A stretch of 64,000 nucleotides of DNA from Cryoendolithus antarcticus. Lineage: Eukaryota > Ascomycota > Dothideomycetes > Cladosporiales > Cladosporiaceae. The notes beneath the pieces were generated by a model that saw only the letters and a program-made list of their open reading frames with translations, was not told the DNA's origin and searched no databases. The stretch lies in the NCBI GenBank assembly GCA_002077065.1, contig NAJO01000026.1, positions 558,001-622,000 of the forward strand, read 5' to 3'. The position numbers were made by a program, and so were the translations under genes. Shown one piece after another: positions 33,672 to 44,582 of this stretch (position 1 is its first letter; every line of letters begins with the position of its first letter).

Positions 33672-36230
33672 GATGTCCGCCTCCCTCAGTATCTATAAAC
33701 CTCAGTGACTTCATGCCAGCCGGCGATGGGGTCGTTCTCAAGCGCCATATAGGGTTGGCGAAGGTTCGGCCCGCGGGAGTCGCAGATCAGCCGCACACCG
33801 AAGACTACCCGCTGTGCCTTCTGTCACCGGCCTCATTGCGCTTTATTTCCTCACGCGACATTCGAGGACTTTTCAGGAGTCTGGCAGATGGTACCGCCGC
33901 CGCTGCACGCCTTACGCATCCACGGCATGGCATTGCAACTCACGAGGTTCAGCCGCAAATGTCGTGCATTTGATAACTGCCGCGTCTTGGCTCCGCAACG
34001 AGGTGCAGCCCACAGAGGCCTCGGAGCACGAACTCTTGTATCCACCATGGTATGGAGTGTGGATTGATCGGAATGTTCCGTCGTCGCAGTGAAATGATCG
34101 AATGCTCAATACTACTCTACTGACATTTCGTCGTCGCCTCAAACTCGGACTTCATGGGAGCTTGATGCACGGAACGCCGCGACGATCTCGATCTATCTGA
34201 TCATGGTGTCTACTGGCGCTACCGAGTGGATGTATCTTCGCACCTGCTTCCACGCTTTCTATGTTGCGTCCGGGTACCATACTCGGCAGCCATGGGCGTC
34301 AGCAAACATGCGTGTCATCAGAAGAGGATTATTTGACAGGGCTCGCTTCAAGGCATTCACCCAAGCGATGCTTCGTCTTGACGAAACGAATAATGCTCTC
34401 GCTCGCGGGGGTTGTTTTAGAGTAATTTGCAACGTGCATGGATCTCCAATACTCAACCGGGACGCTTCCGATGCCATCCGCGACCACGGTAGGTGAAGCA
34501 GACCGCCTTGGCCCTTGATTGCTTCGACTCGTGGCCGGATGATGGTCTCCAGATATGATCATAGGTTGATGGGGCTACGCTCGTCCCTCCCGCGTGATCA
34601 AAGTAATCCAGACCTTGACCTAATCATAACCTTCTAGATTCCCCAGACACAGCACACCCTCTTTTTTGTAGACGTCGTTCGATCGTGCGTAACAGCTGCA
34701 TCCATGTCATAGCGGAACAGTGCTGCGTCAGATGCCGATGTATACCAGCTCCAATCCGGAACATTCCTGCTAGAACGCTGGTTCAACAGGGGAAGTTTAG
34801 GGATTCTCACATGACTCGGGTCAAAGACTGCTGTGACCTTACAGATTATTAGCGTCAGGCCTGTGCAGGGCAATCGATATGCTGTTCTGCGGTTCCAAAG
34901 CGGTCAGATCGACCACTACCCCAACATGCGCTTTGGCTATTAATTTAGAGCCGCAAGGATATGGCTTTGCCGACGTGCAATGCTCTGTTTCATACCAAGC
35001 GATGTCAGCCATATCATGGCATTCCTACGTTAACCATGGATGTCCTAATCCTTCAGTATCGTTCTCATTTAGCCAAATGCTAAGGAGGGGTTGTTGTGAC
35101 ATCCCACTCTTCGGTTGTATGCAATGCATGCAAGACACCCGACCACGAAATTCGATTTCCAGGATTAAGACTTGGCTGCTATCGCAAAGCGTATCGCAAG
35201 TGTGCCGCAATGGTATTGAACCTGGCTCCCGTGCATGCAGCGGAGCGCGAGCCTCATCCAACGTTCAAGACACGCAGCTAGGACGTTGTTCCAATCCAGG
35301 CCGGTCAAGCGTCTGTAGTTGCAAAGTCTGTTTGCCCAGTTGCCGAGAAGACAAGCCAATGCGGCAGAGATCTGTCAGTCGTTCGGCCGCTCCGACTTGA
35401 CAAGCTAGGCAGATCTGAAGTCAGAGCCCAAGATGCCCTGTTCCCAGGCTTTGCCATGTGGTAAAGTGGACGCTCGGCTGTTTGTGCGTCTGCGTGGGGC
35501 AAATGCAAAATAGTGCTAGGATCCGCCCTGGTAAGCTTTCCGGCATGCCGCGAGCCTAATCCACTGCAGACGGCAGCTTCAACGCCGCAGAACAGAGAGC
35601 AGATCTTGCCGACAAGCGCACTGCCGCGACGAATGTGGCAGCTGGATGTCGCTATCAGTGTCGCGTGCCGCTAGCACCGGTTGTAGCAGCTGTGCCTCAA
35701 GGCAGTAAGGACTACATGTCTTCGCGAAAGTCACTTCGCTCGAACGGCGCATTCTATCATACCTACTCGCCAAAACTGGCGGAACAGTCCCTGTCTCCAC
35801 CAGGCCAAGACTACCGTGTCGTCACCCGTTGTAACCAGAAAGCGGAGTGCAGGCCTCAGCGGAGCTTTCGGGCACTTGTCAGCACAAGGATCCTGTAAAC
35901 GTCAATCGAGGCGTCTTGGTTCCACCTCACGCCAGAGCGTGGCGCGCGGCAGAAGCGGTCGACAACCGAGCTCTGCCATCCTAAGCTTCCATCAGCCTTG
36001 GCGTTGTCGACTCGAGTACGGTCCACAACTGCGTCTGCTCGGACTCGGAGGGACTGCAGGACCCGCACACCACGCGGCTAGGGATATAGGTGCTGGAGCC
36101 ACATCGATGTAAGCAGCCCTGTTTTCGTTCACCCAAGCAATCTCACGCACGTTTCGACTTTCTGCACGCTCGCCTAGCCTCGTCTCGCTTCGCGTCACAG
36201 CAGTCAGACGTCACGCACATTTATTTCAGC
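33672..36230. other. 2.6-kb stretch without a recognised gene
   Basis: Several short open frames on both strands, none with a domain or a believable start and end. No RNA gene or transposon remnant is recognised. The last part includes the promoter of the 36231 gene, with TTTATTTCAG directly before its ATG. Confidence 0.4.
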
Positions 36231-36635
36231 ATGTGTGCACCGCTTCCTTCTTCTGCCTATCCAAGTCCACCGTCCCTACCTACGACACCCTATGGGCACC
36301 CATCATACAACGCAATATTTGAACATAGACTTCTCTTCGCCATGGGAGGCACCGAGCAAACCAGCGTCGACGGAGTCGGCGTGCTTACCTACCAACGTGC
36401 CATTGACATAGCCCGGAATACTGAGGGCGATCTCGATGCCAACGTCGCTGATTACCTTGAATCAGCAGTCAACCACATCCAGTCAAATCTTGACAACTAT
36501 CCTGATTCGTACGTCTTCACGAAGGACGAATTTGCCGTCTTCAACTACTTTCGTCAACGCTTTTCTGGCGAAGTCGCGGAACACGCCGTCGATCGTTACT
36601 GGAGGACCACGCACGCGGAAAGCAGTCGGAGTTGA
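36231..36635 (+). CDS. Small conserved fungal protein of unknown function
   Basis: 134 residues from the ATG at 36231. The C-terminal half has the pattern LESAVNHIQSNLDNYPDSYV, FTKDEFAVFNYFRQRF and AVDRYWRTTH. I recognise this as a short helical pattern (LExAxxxI...PDxYVxTxDEFAxFNYF...YW) found in fungal hypothetical proteins; no function is known to me. The first 35 residues are Pro/Ser/Tyr-rich. The frame is open further upstream, but earlier starts would add a Cys/Arg-rich stretch with no family look. A good GTAAGT donor follows the stop by 15 bp, so an intron in the 3' UTR or an alternative end is possible. Confidence 0.6.
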   Translation: MCAPLPSSAYPSPPSLPTTPYGHPSYNAIFEHRLLFAMGGTEQTSVDGVGVLTYQRAIDIARNTEGDLDANVADYLESAVNHIQSNLDNYPDSYVFTKDEFAVFNYFRQRFSGEVAEHAVDRYWRTTHAESSRS

Positions 36636-36819
36636 ACGCAAGTGGTAAGTCGATTTCCGCGACCTGTTGAAGCGAGCGTATTGTACTTACACTCTCTCAT
36701 AGCTTCACGTCGGACTTAACTCCTTGGATCGATAATATCCGTTTGACTCGACTCACGGTAGCACCGCCCGTCGCATATTGTTCACTGCCGAGACCGCATC
36801 GACTAGAGGTATCTTCGTC

Positions 36820-39048
36820 ATGTCGTCTGCATATCGAGAATCAGATGCCGAAAAGGCTAGTGTGTTGGGATCTAATGATCTCGTTTGCAATCTTGCAGTG
36901 GGATGTCGTGGCGCGAACCACACGGGATGCGGGGCGCACTGTCGCTATGAATCGGCAGACCAGCCGATCGCGTCTTTGCGGCATCATCGGCTATGGAAGA
37001 TCACTGCAGCCACACTTGCAGCTGGCCTGATCTTCACGCTGTGTCTGATGACCAACGGTTTCCATAACCGATTGTCATTGGGCAGCGCGCTTGCTCCGGC
37101 TCAATCCCGCCAATATATCCGAGCTGCGACAGCCTCTCTCCTCGAAGTGTTCCAGGTCTATCCTCCAGTGCTCACTGTAATTCCCGATGGCACATTGGAG
37201 ATCACGGATGGCTCAAGCACAGCAACCGTTGCAATCATTGACAGTCATCGGAAGAGCTGCCAACAGACGCTTGTCTCGTACTCCTTTGCATACTCCTACG
37301 GTCAGCCATTCGTTGGCAATTACACGCCTCCGCCATGCTCATTCAACCGGGTGACATGGAATCTCACGGTCAAGTCGCGCGGGCGACAGTTCGACAGGCT
37401 CGGGATCGTGTATCTGGGTGACATCGAAGTCTTCCGCACAAGCACTGCGGAGCCAACTGCAAACGGCATCGAGTGGACTTACTTGAAGGACATGACCAGT
37501 TACTTGTCTCTGTTCAACAGGCAGGAGAAGATAATCTTCGACTTGGGCAATTTAATAGACTCTACGTACACCGGCGCTTTCAACACGACCCTCACGGCAT
37601 CGTACTTCACTGCAACCGACTCGATTGAACCAGCGGACGTTATTCTGCCGGTTTCCGCAAACAAAGGCTCGTCGGGCGGAGCCAGCGTGTTCACCGTGCC
37701 GTCTGACACGGCTTCGTGGGATCTTACACTCCCACGTAACGCCTTGAAGGCTATATTCACTGTTGCGGCGACTGGGCAGAGTCAGGAAGAGGTATGAATA
37801 CTTGGGGCGTCAATCATGCGTATGCCAGACACTGACACTGACAATGTCTAGTTCTGGTGGTCCAATACTTTACAATCGGAGATCAACACGTTCCCAGAGT
37901 ACGGCACTCTGTACGGCTACTCACCTTTTCGCGAGGTTCAAGTCTTCATCGATGGGATACTAGCAGGCGTTGCGTGGCCCTTCCCGATCATATTCACTGG
38001 CGGCGTAGTGCCCGGCCTCTGGCGGCCTGTAGTAGGCATCGATGCTTTCGATCTGAAAGAGGATGAGATCGACATTACACCATGGCTTCCGTTGCTCTGC
38101 GACGGAAATGCGCACAACTTTACCATCCGAGTTTCCGGCTTGAACGACTCTGGAAACGGCACCGCGACATTGTCCGAGACCACTGACTCGTACTGGCTGA
38201 TCACTGGTAAAGTGTTCGTATGGCTAGACAAGCCAGGCCATATTACTACTGGGACTCTCCCTTCGAAAGTCCAGCCAGCCCCGAGCTTTCAGGTGTCCTC
38301 GTCGGTCGGTACTGTTGGCAATGGTACCAACAGCACTCTCACCTACTCCGTTCAGGCGCAGCGCAGTCTACTCTTCCAGAGCACGATCAATGCATCGCGC
38401 GGGCGCAAGATCGCATCGTGGCGACAGAGTCTGACATTCTCGAACACTGGGGTGTACACAGACGGTGCGAACACGCAGGTCAACACACAACAAACGACAG
38501 GATACGATGTCTCTTCCAGCGGCTACGCTAAGCACTTCAGCTACCCTTTGTACGCTTTTTCATCGTATACCACGCAGGCCGACAATTTTACCATCCAGGC
38601 TACAATCGACCGGGGGAAGGATGTACAGACTCTGGGTCAAGGAGTGTTTCCGTCAGGGCTGGAAAGCTTCTCAGCGTCTAATGCCGTGCATTCGATCATA
38701 CCGACATTCCAGGGCGCATCCCTCTCGACCACCCAGAATGGGAACGCGACTTACATTGCGAATACCACCTCTAGCACTTCTTCAAGCTTCGGCATCACGG
38801 AGCAAGACATGACCTTCTTCGGTATCACTGCTGATTCCGGCGCTGGTCCATATGGCTTCCCAGCGATATCAGGATCCCGGGAGCTGTTCGAGAGACATGT
38901 TCTAGCAGTCAACGGCACAGTAGTGGCGGACACGGAGACACTTGTGGGCAGTCCCGTTGGTCACCAGCATGGAGGACCAGGCAGTGGGCGTGGGTTCGCC
39001 TTGTCGGGACTTCCTGGCCGTGGTCGCAAGCATTCAGGACTGCGTTAG
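36820..39048 (+). CDS. PNGase A-like peptide-N-glycanase, type II membrane protein
   Basis: Exons 36820-37791 and 37852-39048 (intron 60 nt, GTATGA...CTAG), giving 722 residues. A cytosolic ~55-residue N-terminus is followed by one hydrophobic anchor (ITAATLAAGLIFTLCLMTNG) and a large lumenal or extracellular part. Family motifs: PPCSFNRVTWNLTVKSRGRQ, FDRLGIVYLGDIEVFRTSTA, SNTLQSEINTFPEYGTLYGY with the preceding FWW, REVQVFIDGILAGVAWPFP and PGLWRPVVGIDAFD. These mark the peptide N4-(N-acetyl-glucosaminyl) asparagine amidase A family, which removes N-glycans. About a dozen NxS/T sites fit passage through the secretory pathway. The ATG at 36820 is the first in frame. Enzyme activity of fungal members is inferred. 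Confidence 0.88.
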
Positions 39049-40497
39049 TGTCGCGTCTCTGTCATGCTATGAGCTGTGAGCATGCCAGGGATGTGGAGCG
39101 CATGGTTTCCACAGTCCTGGCGGAACATCGGGACGGACGAGGAAAGGTGACAAGAGGCTCCTCTTTGCGGCGCCATGCTTCAACATAGTCCGCTCCACCA
39201 AGCCTGCTTTTCCTCCCATCAGGTTCCCGTCAACTCTGCCTAACGATCGTGCCAATTACATTCCCCGTCCTATCCGTCGTCGTGTATCGCCAAGACAAGC
39301 AGTTCAAGTTGACTCGCAGAGTTCATACTACCCAAAACCTAACTACGGCATCCTTTTCGGTCTGTGCCGAGAGCTCTGCTGATCCCTGGTTTGCAGAGCG
39401 GGCGATGCTATTCTGCTACAGCACTAACCTCCATATTGCTGTTTCTCCGAGAAGCTTTCTTCGCTGTAGGGCTCTGCGGCTCTGACCAAATGCCATTCGA
39501 CCGCACGTCACACATCATGTCATGCTTGCATCGATGTTCAACGCCCCGAGCTAGGTTGAACATCGCCCCGACTGTGTACCGAAAACGACGCAGACTCGAT
39601 GGATCTGCTCAGGCCACCAATTACCTGTTTCCCGTCAACGTCTCCACCTCATGTCGTTCTAACATCGCAAGCACGAGTCCAAGTCCCACCTAATTCCACT
39701 CCTGCATCACCTCAGCGTGTCTATCCGGATATACTCCGTCGTCTGTATTCCCGCCTAGCGTACTTGTATTATCCCACGACAACGTCACTGCATACAACGT
39801 GCATGTTGCGCCAAGTGGAGCTACGGTACGAATGAGCCGGTGATTGCGGAGTCTGCATCAAGTTGCTGACAAAAGAGAAGGATGGCTTGACGAGCTCAAT
39901 GCTTGGTAGCGAAGTCAACGGAGAAGTGGGGGAGCACTGGTCAGTTGGAGGCGTTGTCAATAATGGGCTGCGCCATGGGTGGGAAGTGTTTCATCCTGCG
40001 AAAACCTCACAGGGTCACACTGGATAGTGCATGGTTGTGGAGACACATAGATCTCGGATGGACTCGCAGAAACTTTGGGCACGGTCAGTGAATTAGAGCC
40101 ACGGTGCGCGGATATCTGCATGAGCGCCACCGAACCTTACAAAGTAATAAAGTTCCCTTCATCTGCTCGGAGATGCTTGAAAGGCTGGCAACTCGCTCGT
40201 ATCGTTGATGACGGTGTTACATGGTCATTTGCCTCGAGCTCGGTGTAAATTATGACTCGAGATCTGTTGGACGCCAGTTAACGGAGTTGCCGTTACTCTT
40301 TGTATTCTTTGTACCGTAGGATTACAGCTATCGTGGTCGGCACTGCGATCGGTATCCATGCCAACTCAAAGACGACTCCAGCCTAGGACCTTGCCCAGTG
40401 TTCCAGGGGACCGCGCAAGTTCCACACATTGCCGACCAACGTTTGCGCACAACATATATCCCCTCCCATCCCGTCACATCAACTCACCGCTTGCGCA
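39049..40497. other. Convergent intergenic region, 1.4 kb
   Basis: It lies between two 3' ends. Only short frames without protein character are present. Confidence 0.45.
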
Positions 40498-43400
40498 TCA
40501 AGCTCCGTAGCCAGTCATATACACGCCCTGTCCCCGAGCCAGTCTTCCACTCTCCATCCTCACTTCTTCCCTGAAAGCCAGATCTCCTTCGCAGAGGATC
40601 TTCATGACAGGGTCCTCACTTAATCCGAGCAATTGTTCGAAGCTCTCAACCTCCCTCCTCTCGCCTCCATCGTCAGTACCTTCCTCCTCCCAAGGATATG
40701 GATCATCCGGCTGAGCGTCAACGATGGCTCTTGGCCGCTTCTCTGGTGACACAGTGGCACGTTTCACCGGCGACTCGGCTTTGGCTGGAAGGTCGAATGG
40801 TTCGAGACGAGAGTAGCATGCGGGCTTGCGGAACAATTGCTTGCGTGTAAGCCGAATGCTCGATGTAGTGCTGTTCGAGACGTAAGAAGGATGGTACTCA
40901 GGCCATTCGCTGAACAGAGAGCGGGCCGAGAAGTCCAACTGAGGGGCTTTTTGGGCAATGTAAGTTGCTAAACCAATCTCCTCAGCATTTGGGGCAAGCA
41001 CCGGCTTCTTCTTCACATCTTGCATGGACACGGAAAGCGGCCTCGGCTTTATGTCTACAGGTCTAGTTGACCAGCGTACAGTTGCGCTATCCGGTACCAC
41101 GGCTGGTCTTTCGCCATTGGCGGCTTTTGTTCCGATCATGTTCGCCCGCGGAGGACGCTCTGGCTTGATGACAAGCATGGGGGTCTTCGTCTCCGGAGGA
41201 ACCAGAATCGGAGTGGTCTTCGAGCTTAGAGTAGTCGTCGAAGCTGATGGTGTCAACTTCCGTCTTTTCATCATGATTGGTTCTTCCTCAGAGGATGTCT
41301 GATCACCACTTGGTGTCTCTCTTGTGCTGACACTTTCGCGGGGTGTCGACAGCCTCTCTGCGAGCGGCGTGTCTGCACAGCTGGACCCAAGACTAGATGC
41401 CGCCTGACTGCTTATCTTCCTCTTCCTATTCCGTACGGTGTGTTGGAGCAGCTCCTTGCGAGTCGATATGCCGGTGGGTCCGCTAGACAATGCACGACGC
41501 GGTTGAATCGGCTGCTTGCGCTGGGCATCCCATTGCCACATTTCATCAATCTTGCCAGGCAATAACTCCCACCAGCATCCAGTCCCGATTCCGCCACTTC
41601 CAACAGTCCACTCATGCTGCCTCCAGTAGCCTAAGTTAGGACCTCTGGACTGGCCCGTCGAAAGTAAAGCGGTTAAGGAGTTCTCCCAGTCGCCTTCGCC
41701 GAGTTTGTATGTTGGGATATTGTCAGCAACCCATTTGTTCACCCCTATGCTTTGTAGTCTATGTCGCGTAGCACTGGCAAGTGCCATGCCTACCAGAGGG
41801 AATCTGGCTGTTCGGCGTGGTCTCTTGTGCGAGTCGCCCAACTGATCTTTGATCCGGGCAAGTTCCTCCTCCGTCCAAGCCGGGGCCTGTGTCGCGGAGA
41901 CGGAAGCTGGTATAGTACTGTCATTGTTCATTGATGGCAGAGTAGGTTTACTCCGAGGTACTTCGGCTGATGTAGGGTCCTCAGTTGCAGGCAGAAGATC
42001 TGCGGAGGATACTACGTGACTGCGCAGTGGTAAAGGCTTGCCACGTTGCGTCTTAGTAGGAACGTCAACGGCATCTAGGCGCTGCTCAGGCTTGTCGAGA
42101 TCGGGCATTTCGTCAGGATTATCAGCTCCCGAGGAAAGTGTACCTTGAGATATACTGGTGTTCAAGCTTACAGCACCCCCCACGCGTGACGGAGGGGCTG
42201 ATAGCCGCGGCACAGCGGTGCTGATTTTGGCCGCCCTCTTGCCTAGCACGCCCTTGAATCCACCACGCTTCGCCATTGCGGGCCGGGCGGACTTCGTGTC
42301 TACGCTGTCGGGATGCCGAGTACCATACTCCATAGCGCTATCGGGTACTTTGCTGCAAGAATTGGCTGCGGCTGGGGAAACGTATGTCGAATCTGCAGGC
42401 GCGTCCACTGTCTTCACGGCTGTGCCTTTCTTACGAACAGGACTTTTTGATGCAGCCTCCATCGGCACCAGATAAGTATCATGTGCGATCTCGACTGAAC
42501 CAGCCTGTACGATCTTACCGTGCTGACGTGCAAGGGTCGGCGTCCTGTCAGGCGTCTGCTGCAACTTTTTGCGCGTGAGATTCAGTTTACCAGTCCACGA
42601 CTTGGGCGTAGGCGCGGCAATTGGTGCAGCCGCAAAACTGGTCTCGACGAGCTTGTCAGCTTCCCTCCTAGGAGAAGAACTGACAGGCACGCGTCCTGAC
42701 TTTCGCGTCAGCGGTTTTGCGATTGCCTCGGGCGTCACCGCTTTAGCCGGTCTGCGTGACTCTGTCGCACTTGGTGCAGAGGCTGGAGCACTGGGTGAAG
42801 GTGTCTGTATCGCAGTCCTTGTCGTTTCTACCGCAGTGCTAAGCCCATCCCGTTTCCTGACACAGCTATTGCAGCTCCAGGGGCGGAAGTGATCTGGTCC
42901 GAGTGTAGGGGCGTTCGTCCCGTTGTGGCAAGAGTGGTGGTATTGCTTGGTGCAGGTTGAGCACTGTACGAGCCCAGTCGGTCTATACGCAGCATCTTGT
43001 TTGCAGACAAAGCATCGTTCGCGACGACTCTTAGTCGCCGAAGACTGTGTTCTGCTGCTGCTCACCACGGAGGATGTATCCTCCTGGGGTCGCTTCATTG
43101 TGCTGGACATTGGGCTTGCAGGTCGTCCCACTGGTGAGAGGGCTTTGGGTGATGACTTGACGAAGGACCCCTGGACACTGCCATCCGACGTTCTGGTGTA
43201 ATGAGACTCCAGTCCTTCGGCACGTGCGTGACGTGCGGCAAGCCATGCCGTTCGTGCAGCGCCCATCAAGCCGTTGACATGACAGGTGAGTCTCAAGCGA
43301 TACTTCTGTGAAAAAACGACCCCATCGTGACTACGGAAACATTGATCAAGCAGACGCTTCCCCTCCGCATCTTCCGCGAATACAATGTAGTAGCCAACAG

Positions 43401-43803
43401 CGTCTCTTATAACCGTTCTAGCGCCGGCAGGTGAGAAAAAGTGTTGGAGCCTCTGCAGTAGTGCCTCACTGCCCGGCATGCAGTCATATGCGATTGAAAG
43501 ATGGGGCGAGAATCGTATGCTCTCGATGAACGGCAACTTATGACGTCTAGGACCTGTTGGCACATTGCTCAGGCCCTCATGGTCAAGTTTCAGTGCTGCT
43601 TGAGCTACGCCACCTGCAGTGGCCGATACCCTAGTGCTACGTGGCAATGCTGGCGAGCTATGCGAGTGCGCGCGGATCGCCGGAAGCCCAGAAACACGCC
43701 TCGAGCTTGGCGACGAGTAGAGAGGGCTCTCCGTGTCGTCCGCAGCACCATCGAGGGCACTGATTTCCCTGTCTCGCGAGAACGTGTGTCGTAATGGTGC
43801 CAT
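40498..43803 (-). CDS. PHD-finger protein with an N-terminal RRM-like segment
   Basis: Intronless frame for 1101 residues. Residues ~95-175 (IRFSPHLSIAYDCMPGSEAL, RLQHFFSPAGARTVIRDAVG, YYIVFAEDAEGKRLLDQCF) have the alternation of a beta-alpha-beta, RRM-like fold. A PHD finger spans ~263-315 with the C4HC3 pattern: CFVC, CSTC, H..C in YHHSCH, and CNSC. The rest is long and disordered with many SP/TP and basic runs. A conserved-looking short segment near 690-760 (DNIPTYKLGEGDWENSLTAL, GTGCWWELLPGKIDEMWQW) and a helical C-terminus (FEQLLGLSEDPVMKILCEGD) follow. PHD fingers usually read histone H3 tails, so a chromatin role is likely; the exact complex is not known. Confidence 0.85.
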   Translation of the reverse strand: MAPLRHTFSRDREISALDGAADDTESPLYSSPSSRRVSGLPAIRAHSHSSPALPRSTRVSATAGGVAQAALKLDHEGLSNVPTGPRRHKLPFIESIRFSPHLSIAYDCMPGSEALLQRLQHFFSPAGARTVIRDAVGYYIVFAEDAEGKRLLDQCFRSHDGVVFSQKYRLRLTCHVNGLMGAARTAWLAARHARAEGLESHYTRTSDGSVQGSFVKSSPKALSPVGRPASPMSSTMKRPQEDTSSVVSSSRTQSSATKSRRERCFVCKQDAAYRPTGLVQCSTCTKQYHHSCHNGTNAPTLGPDHFRPWSCNSCVRKRDGLSTAVETTRTAIQTPSPSAPASAPSATESRRPAKAVTPEAIAKPLTRKSGRVPVSSSPRREADKLVETSFAAAPIAAPTPKSWTGKLNLTRKKLQQTPDRTPTLARQHGKIVQAGSVEIAHDTYLVPMEAASKSPVRKKGTAVKTVDAPADSTYVSPAAANSCSKVPDSAMEYGTRHPDSVDTKSARPAMAKRGGFKGVLGKRAAKISTAVPRLSAPPSRVGGAVSLNTSISQGTLSSGADNPDEMPDLDKPEQRLDAVDVPTKTQRGKPLPLRSHVVSSADLLPATEDPTSAEVPRSKPTLPSMNNDSTIPASVSATQAPAWTEEELARIKDQLGDSHKRPRRTARFPLVGMALASATRHRLQSIGVNKWVADNIPTYKLGEGDWENSLTALLSTGQSRGPNLGYWRQHEWTVGSGGIGTGCWWELLPGKIDEMWQWDAQRKQPIQPRRALSSGPTGISTRKELLQHTVRNRKRKISSQAASSLGSSCADTPLAERLSTPRESVSTRETPSGDQTSSEEEPIMMKRRKLTPSASTTTLSSKTTPILVPPETKTPMLVIKPERPPRANMIGTKAANGERPAVVPDSATVRWSTRPVDIKPRPLSVSMQDVKKKPVLAPNAEEIGLATYIAQKAPQLDFSARSLFSEWPEYHPSYVSNSTTSSIRLTRKQLFRKPACYSRLEPFDLPAKAESPVKRATVSPEKRPRAIVDAQPDDPYPWEEEGTDDGGERREVESFEQLLGLSEDPVMKILCEGDLAFREEVRMESGRLARGQGVYMTGYGA

Positions 43804-44582
43804 AGTCCGTATGTTCTGAATTGCAGCTGTATCGACGATGGTGCACTAGCGTGTCAATGGGCATGTGCTCGGACGACAACAGCGGAGTGCTCTGCACGGT
43901 GCCATACGTTTTGGACCGTGTTGGTCTGCGAAACGTGTCAGCGTGTGTGATCCATCTAGCGTCATCCGTCGTCCTGATGATGTGTCGCAATCAGGGAGTC
44001 CATGAATGCTCGTCATTCCCTGGCACGGGGTTGAATGCCTCCAGACCAAAACCGCCGCGCAGATAAGCCCTTTTACCATGTTGATCATCACCTTGCAAGT
44101 CGCCAATGGCAATCACAATATCGTCCTACATACCTCTCAACGCTCTCAGTTTTCGCCAGCCGATCTCAAGGTCATGTTGAATGCGATGAGATTTGAGGTC
44201 ATTAGCGAGCGTTGTGCATCATTGCCAGGCGGCTGTCGACATGCACATGTCGTGCGTGAGCGATGCCACTGAGGGACTCAAGCTCTGTAGCGCGTTGAAG
44301 CGTTGGGTACCTGATGTCAATAGTGGCTCATGTTTTGGAATGAAGAGAAGCATCGACGTTTGTAGGGTGGAAGTTGCACGCGTTTGTTGCTAGCGTCGTC
44401 TGCAGGGATTACAGCGGCCCGCACCTTATCGCTCGCACTCTAATCCCGTGCAATGTTAGTACAGTAGCCAGATGTCATGCTTCCATATATCATGCCGTGT
44501 GAAGACAGGTATCCGTCTGCGCGGGTTGCGTATCTTCTCAAGAGTCGCAGCGTGGACATACAAGCCTAGCCGGCGACTCGAC
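43804..44582. promoter_or_regulatory. Divergent promoter region, PHD gene / CEX1-like
   Basis: 779 bp between divergent start codons. Short frames only; no element is claimed. Confidence 0.45.

Noticed and set aside
34203..34496. 97-codon plus-strand frame in the 33.7-36.2 kb gap
   Set aside because: No domain, no splice partners and no compositional bias; chance frame.
33672..36230. Search for a RIP-degraded transposon in the gene-free stretch
   Set aside because: Base composition does not look strongly AT-rich and no polymerase or transposase motif could be read on either strand.
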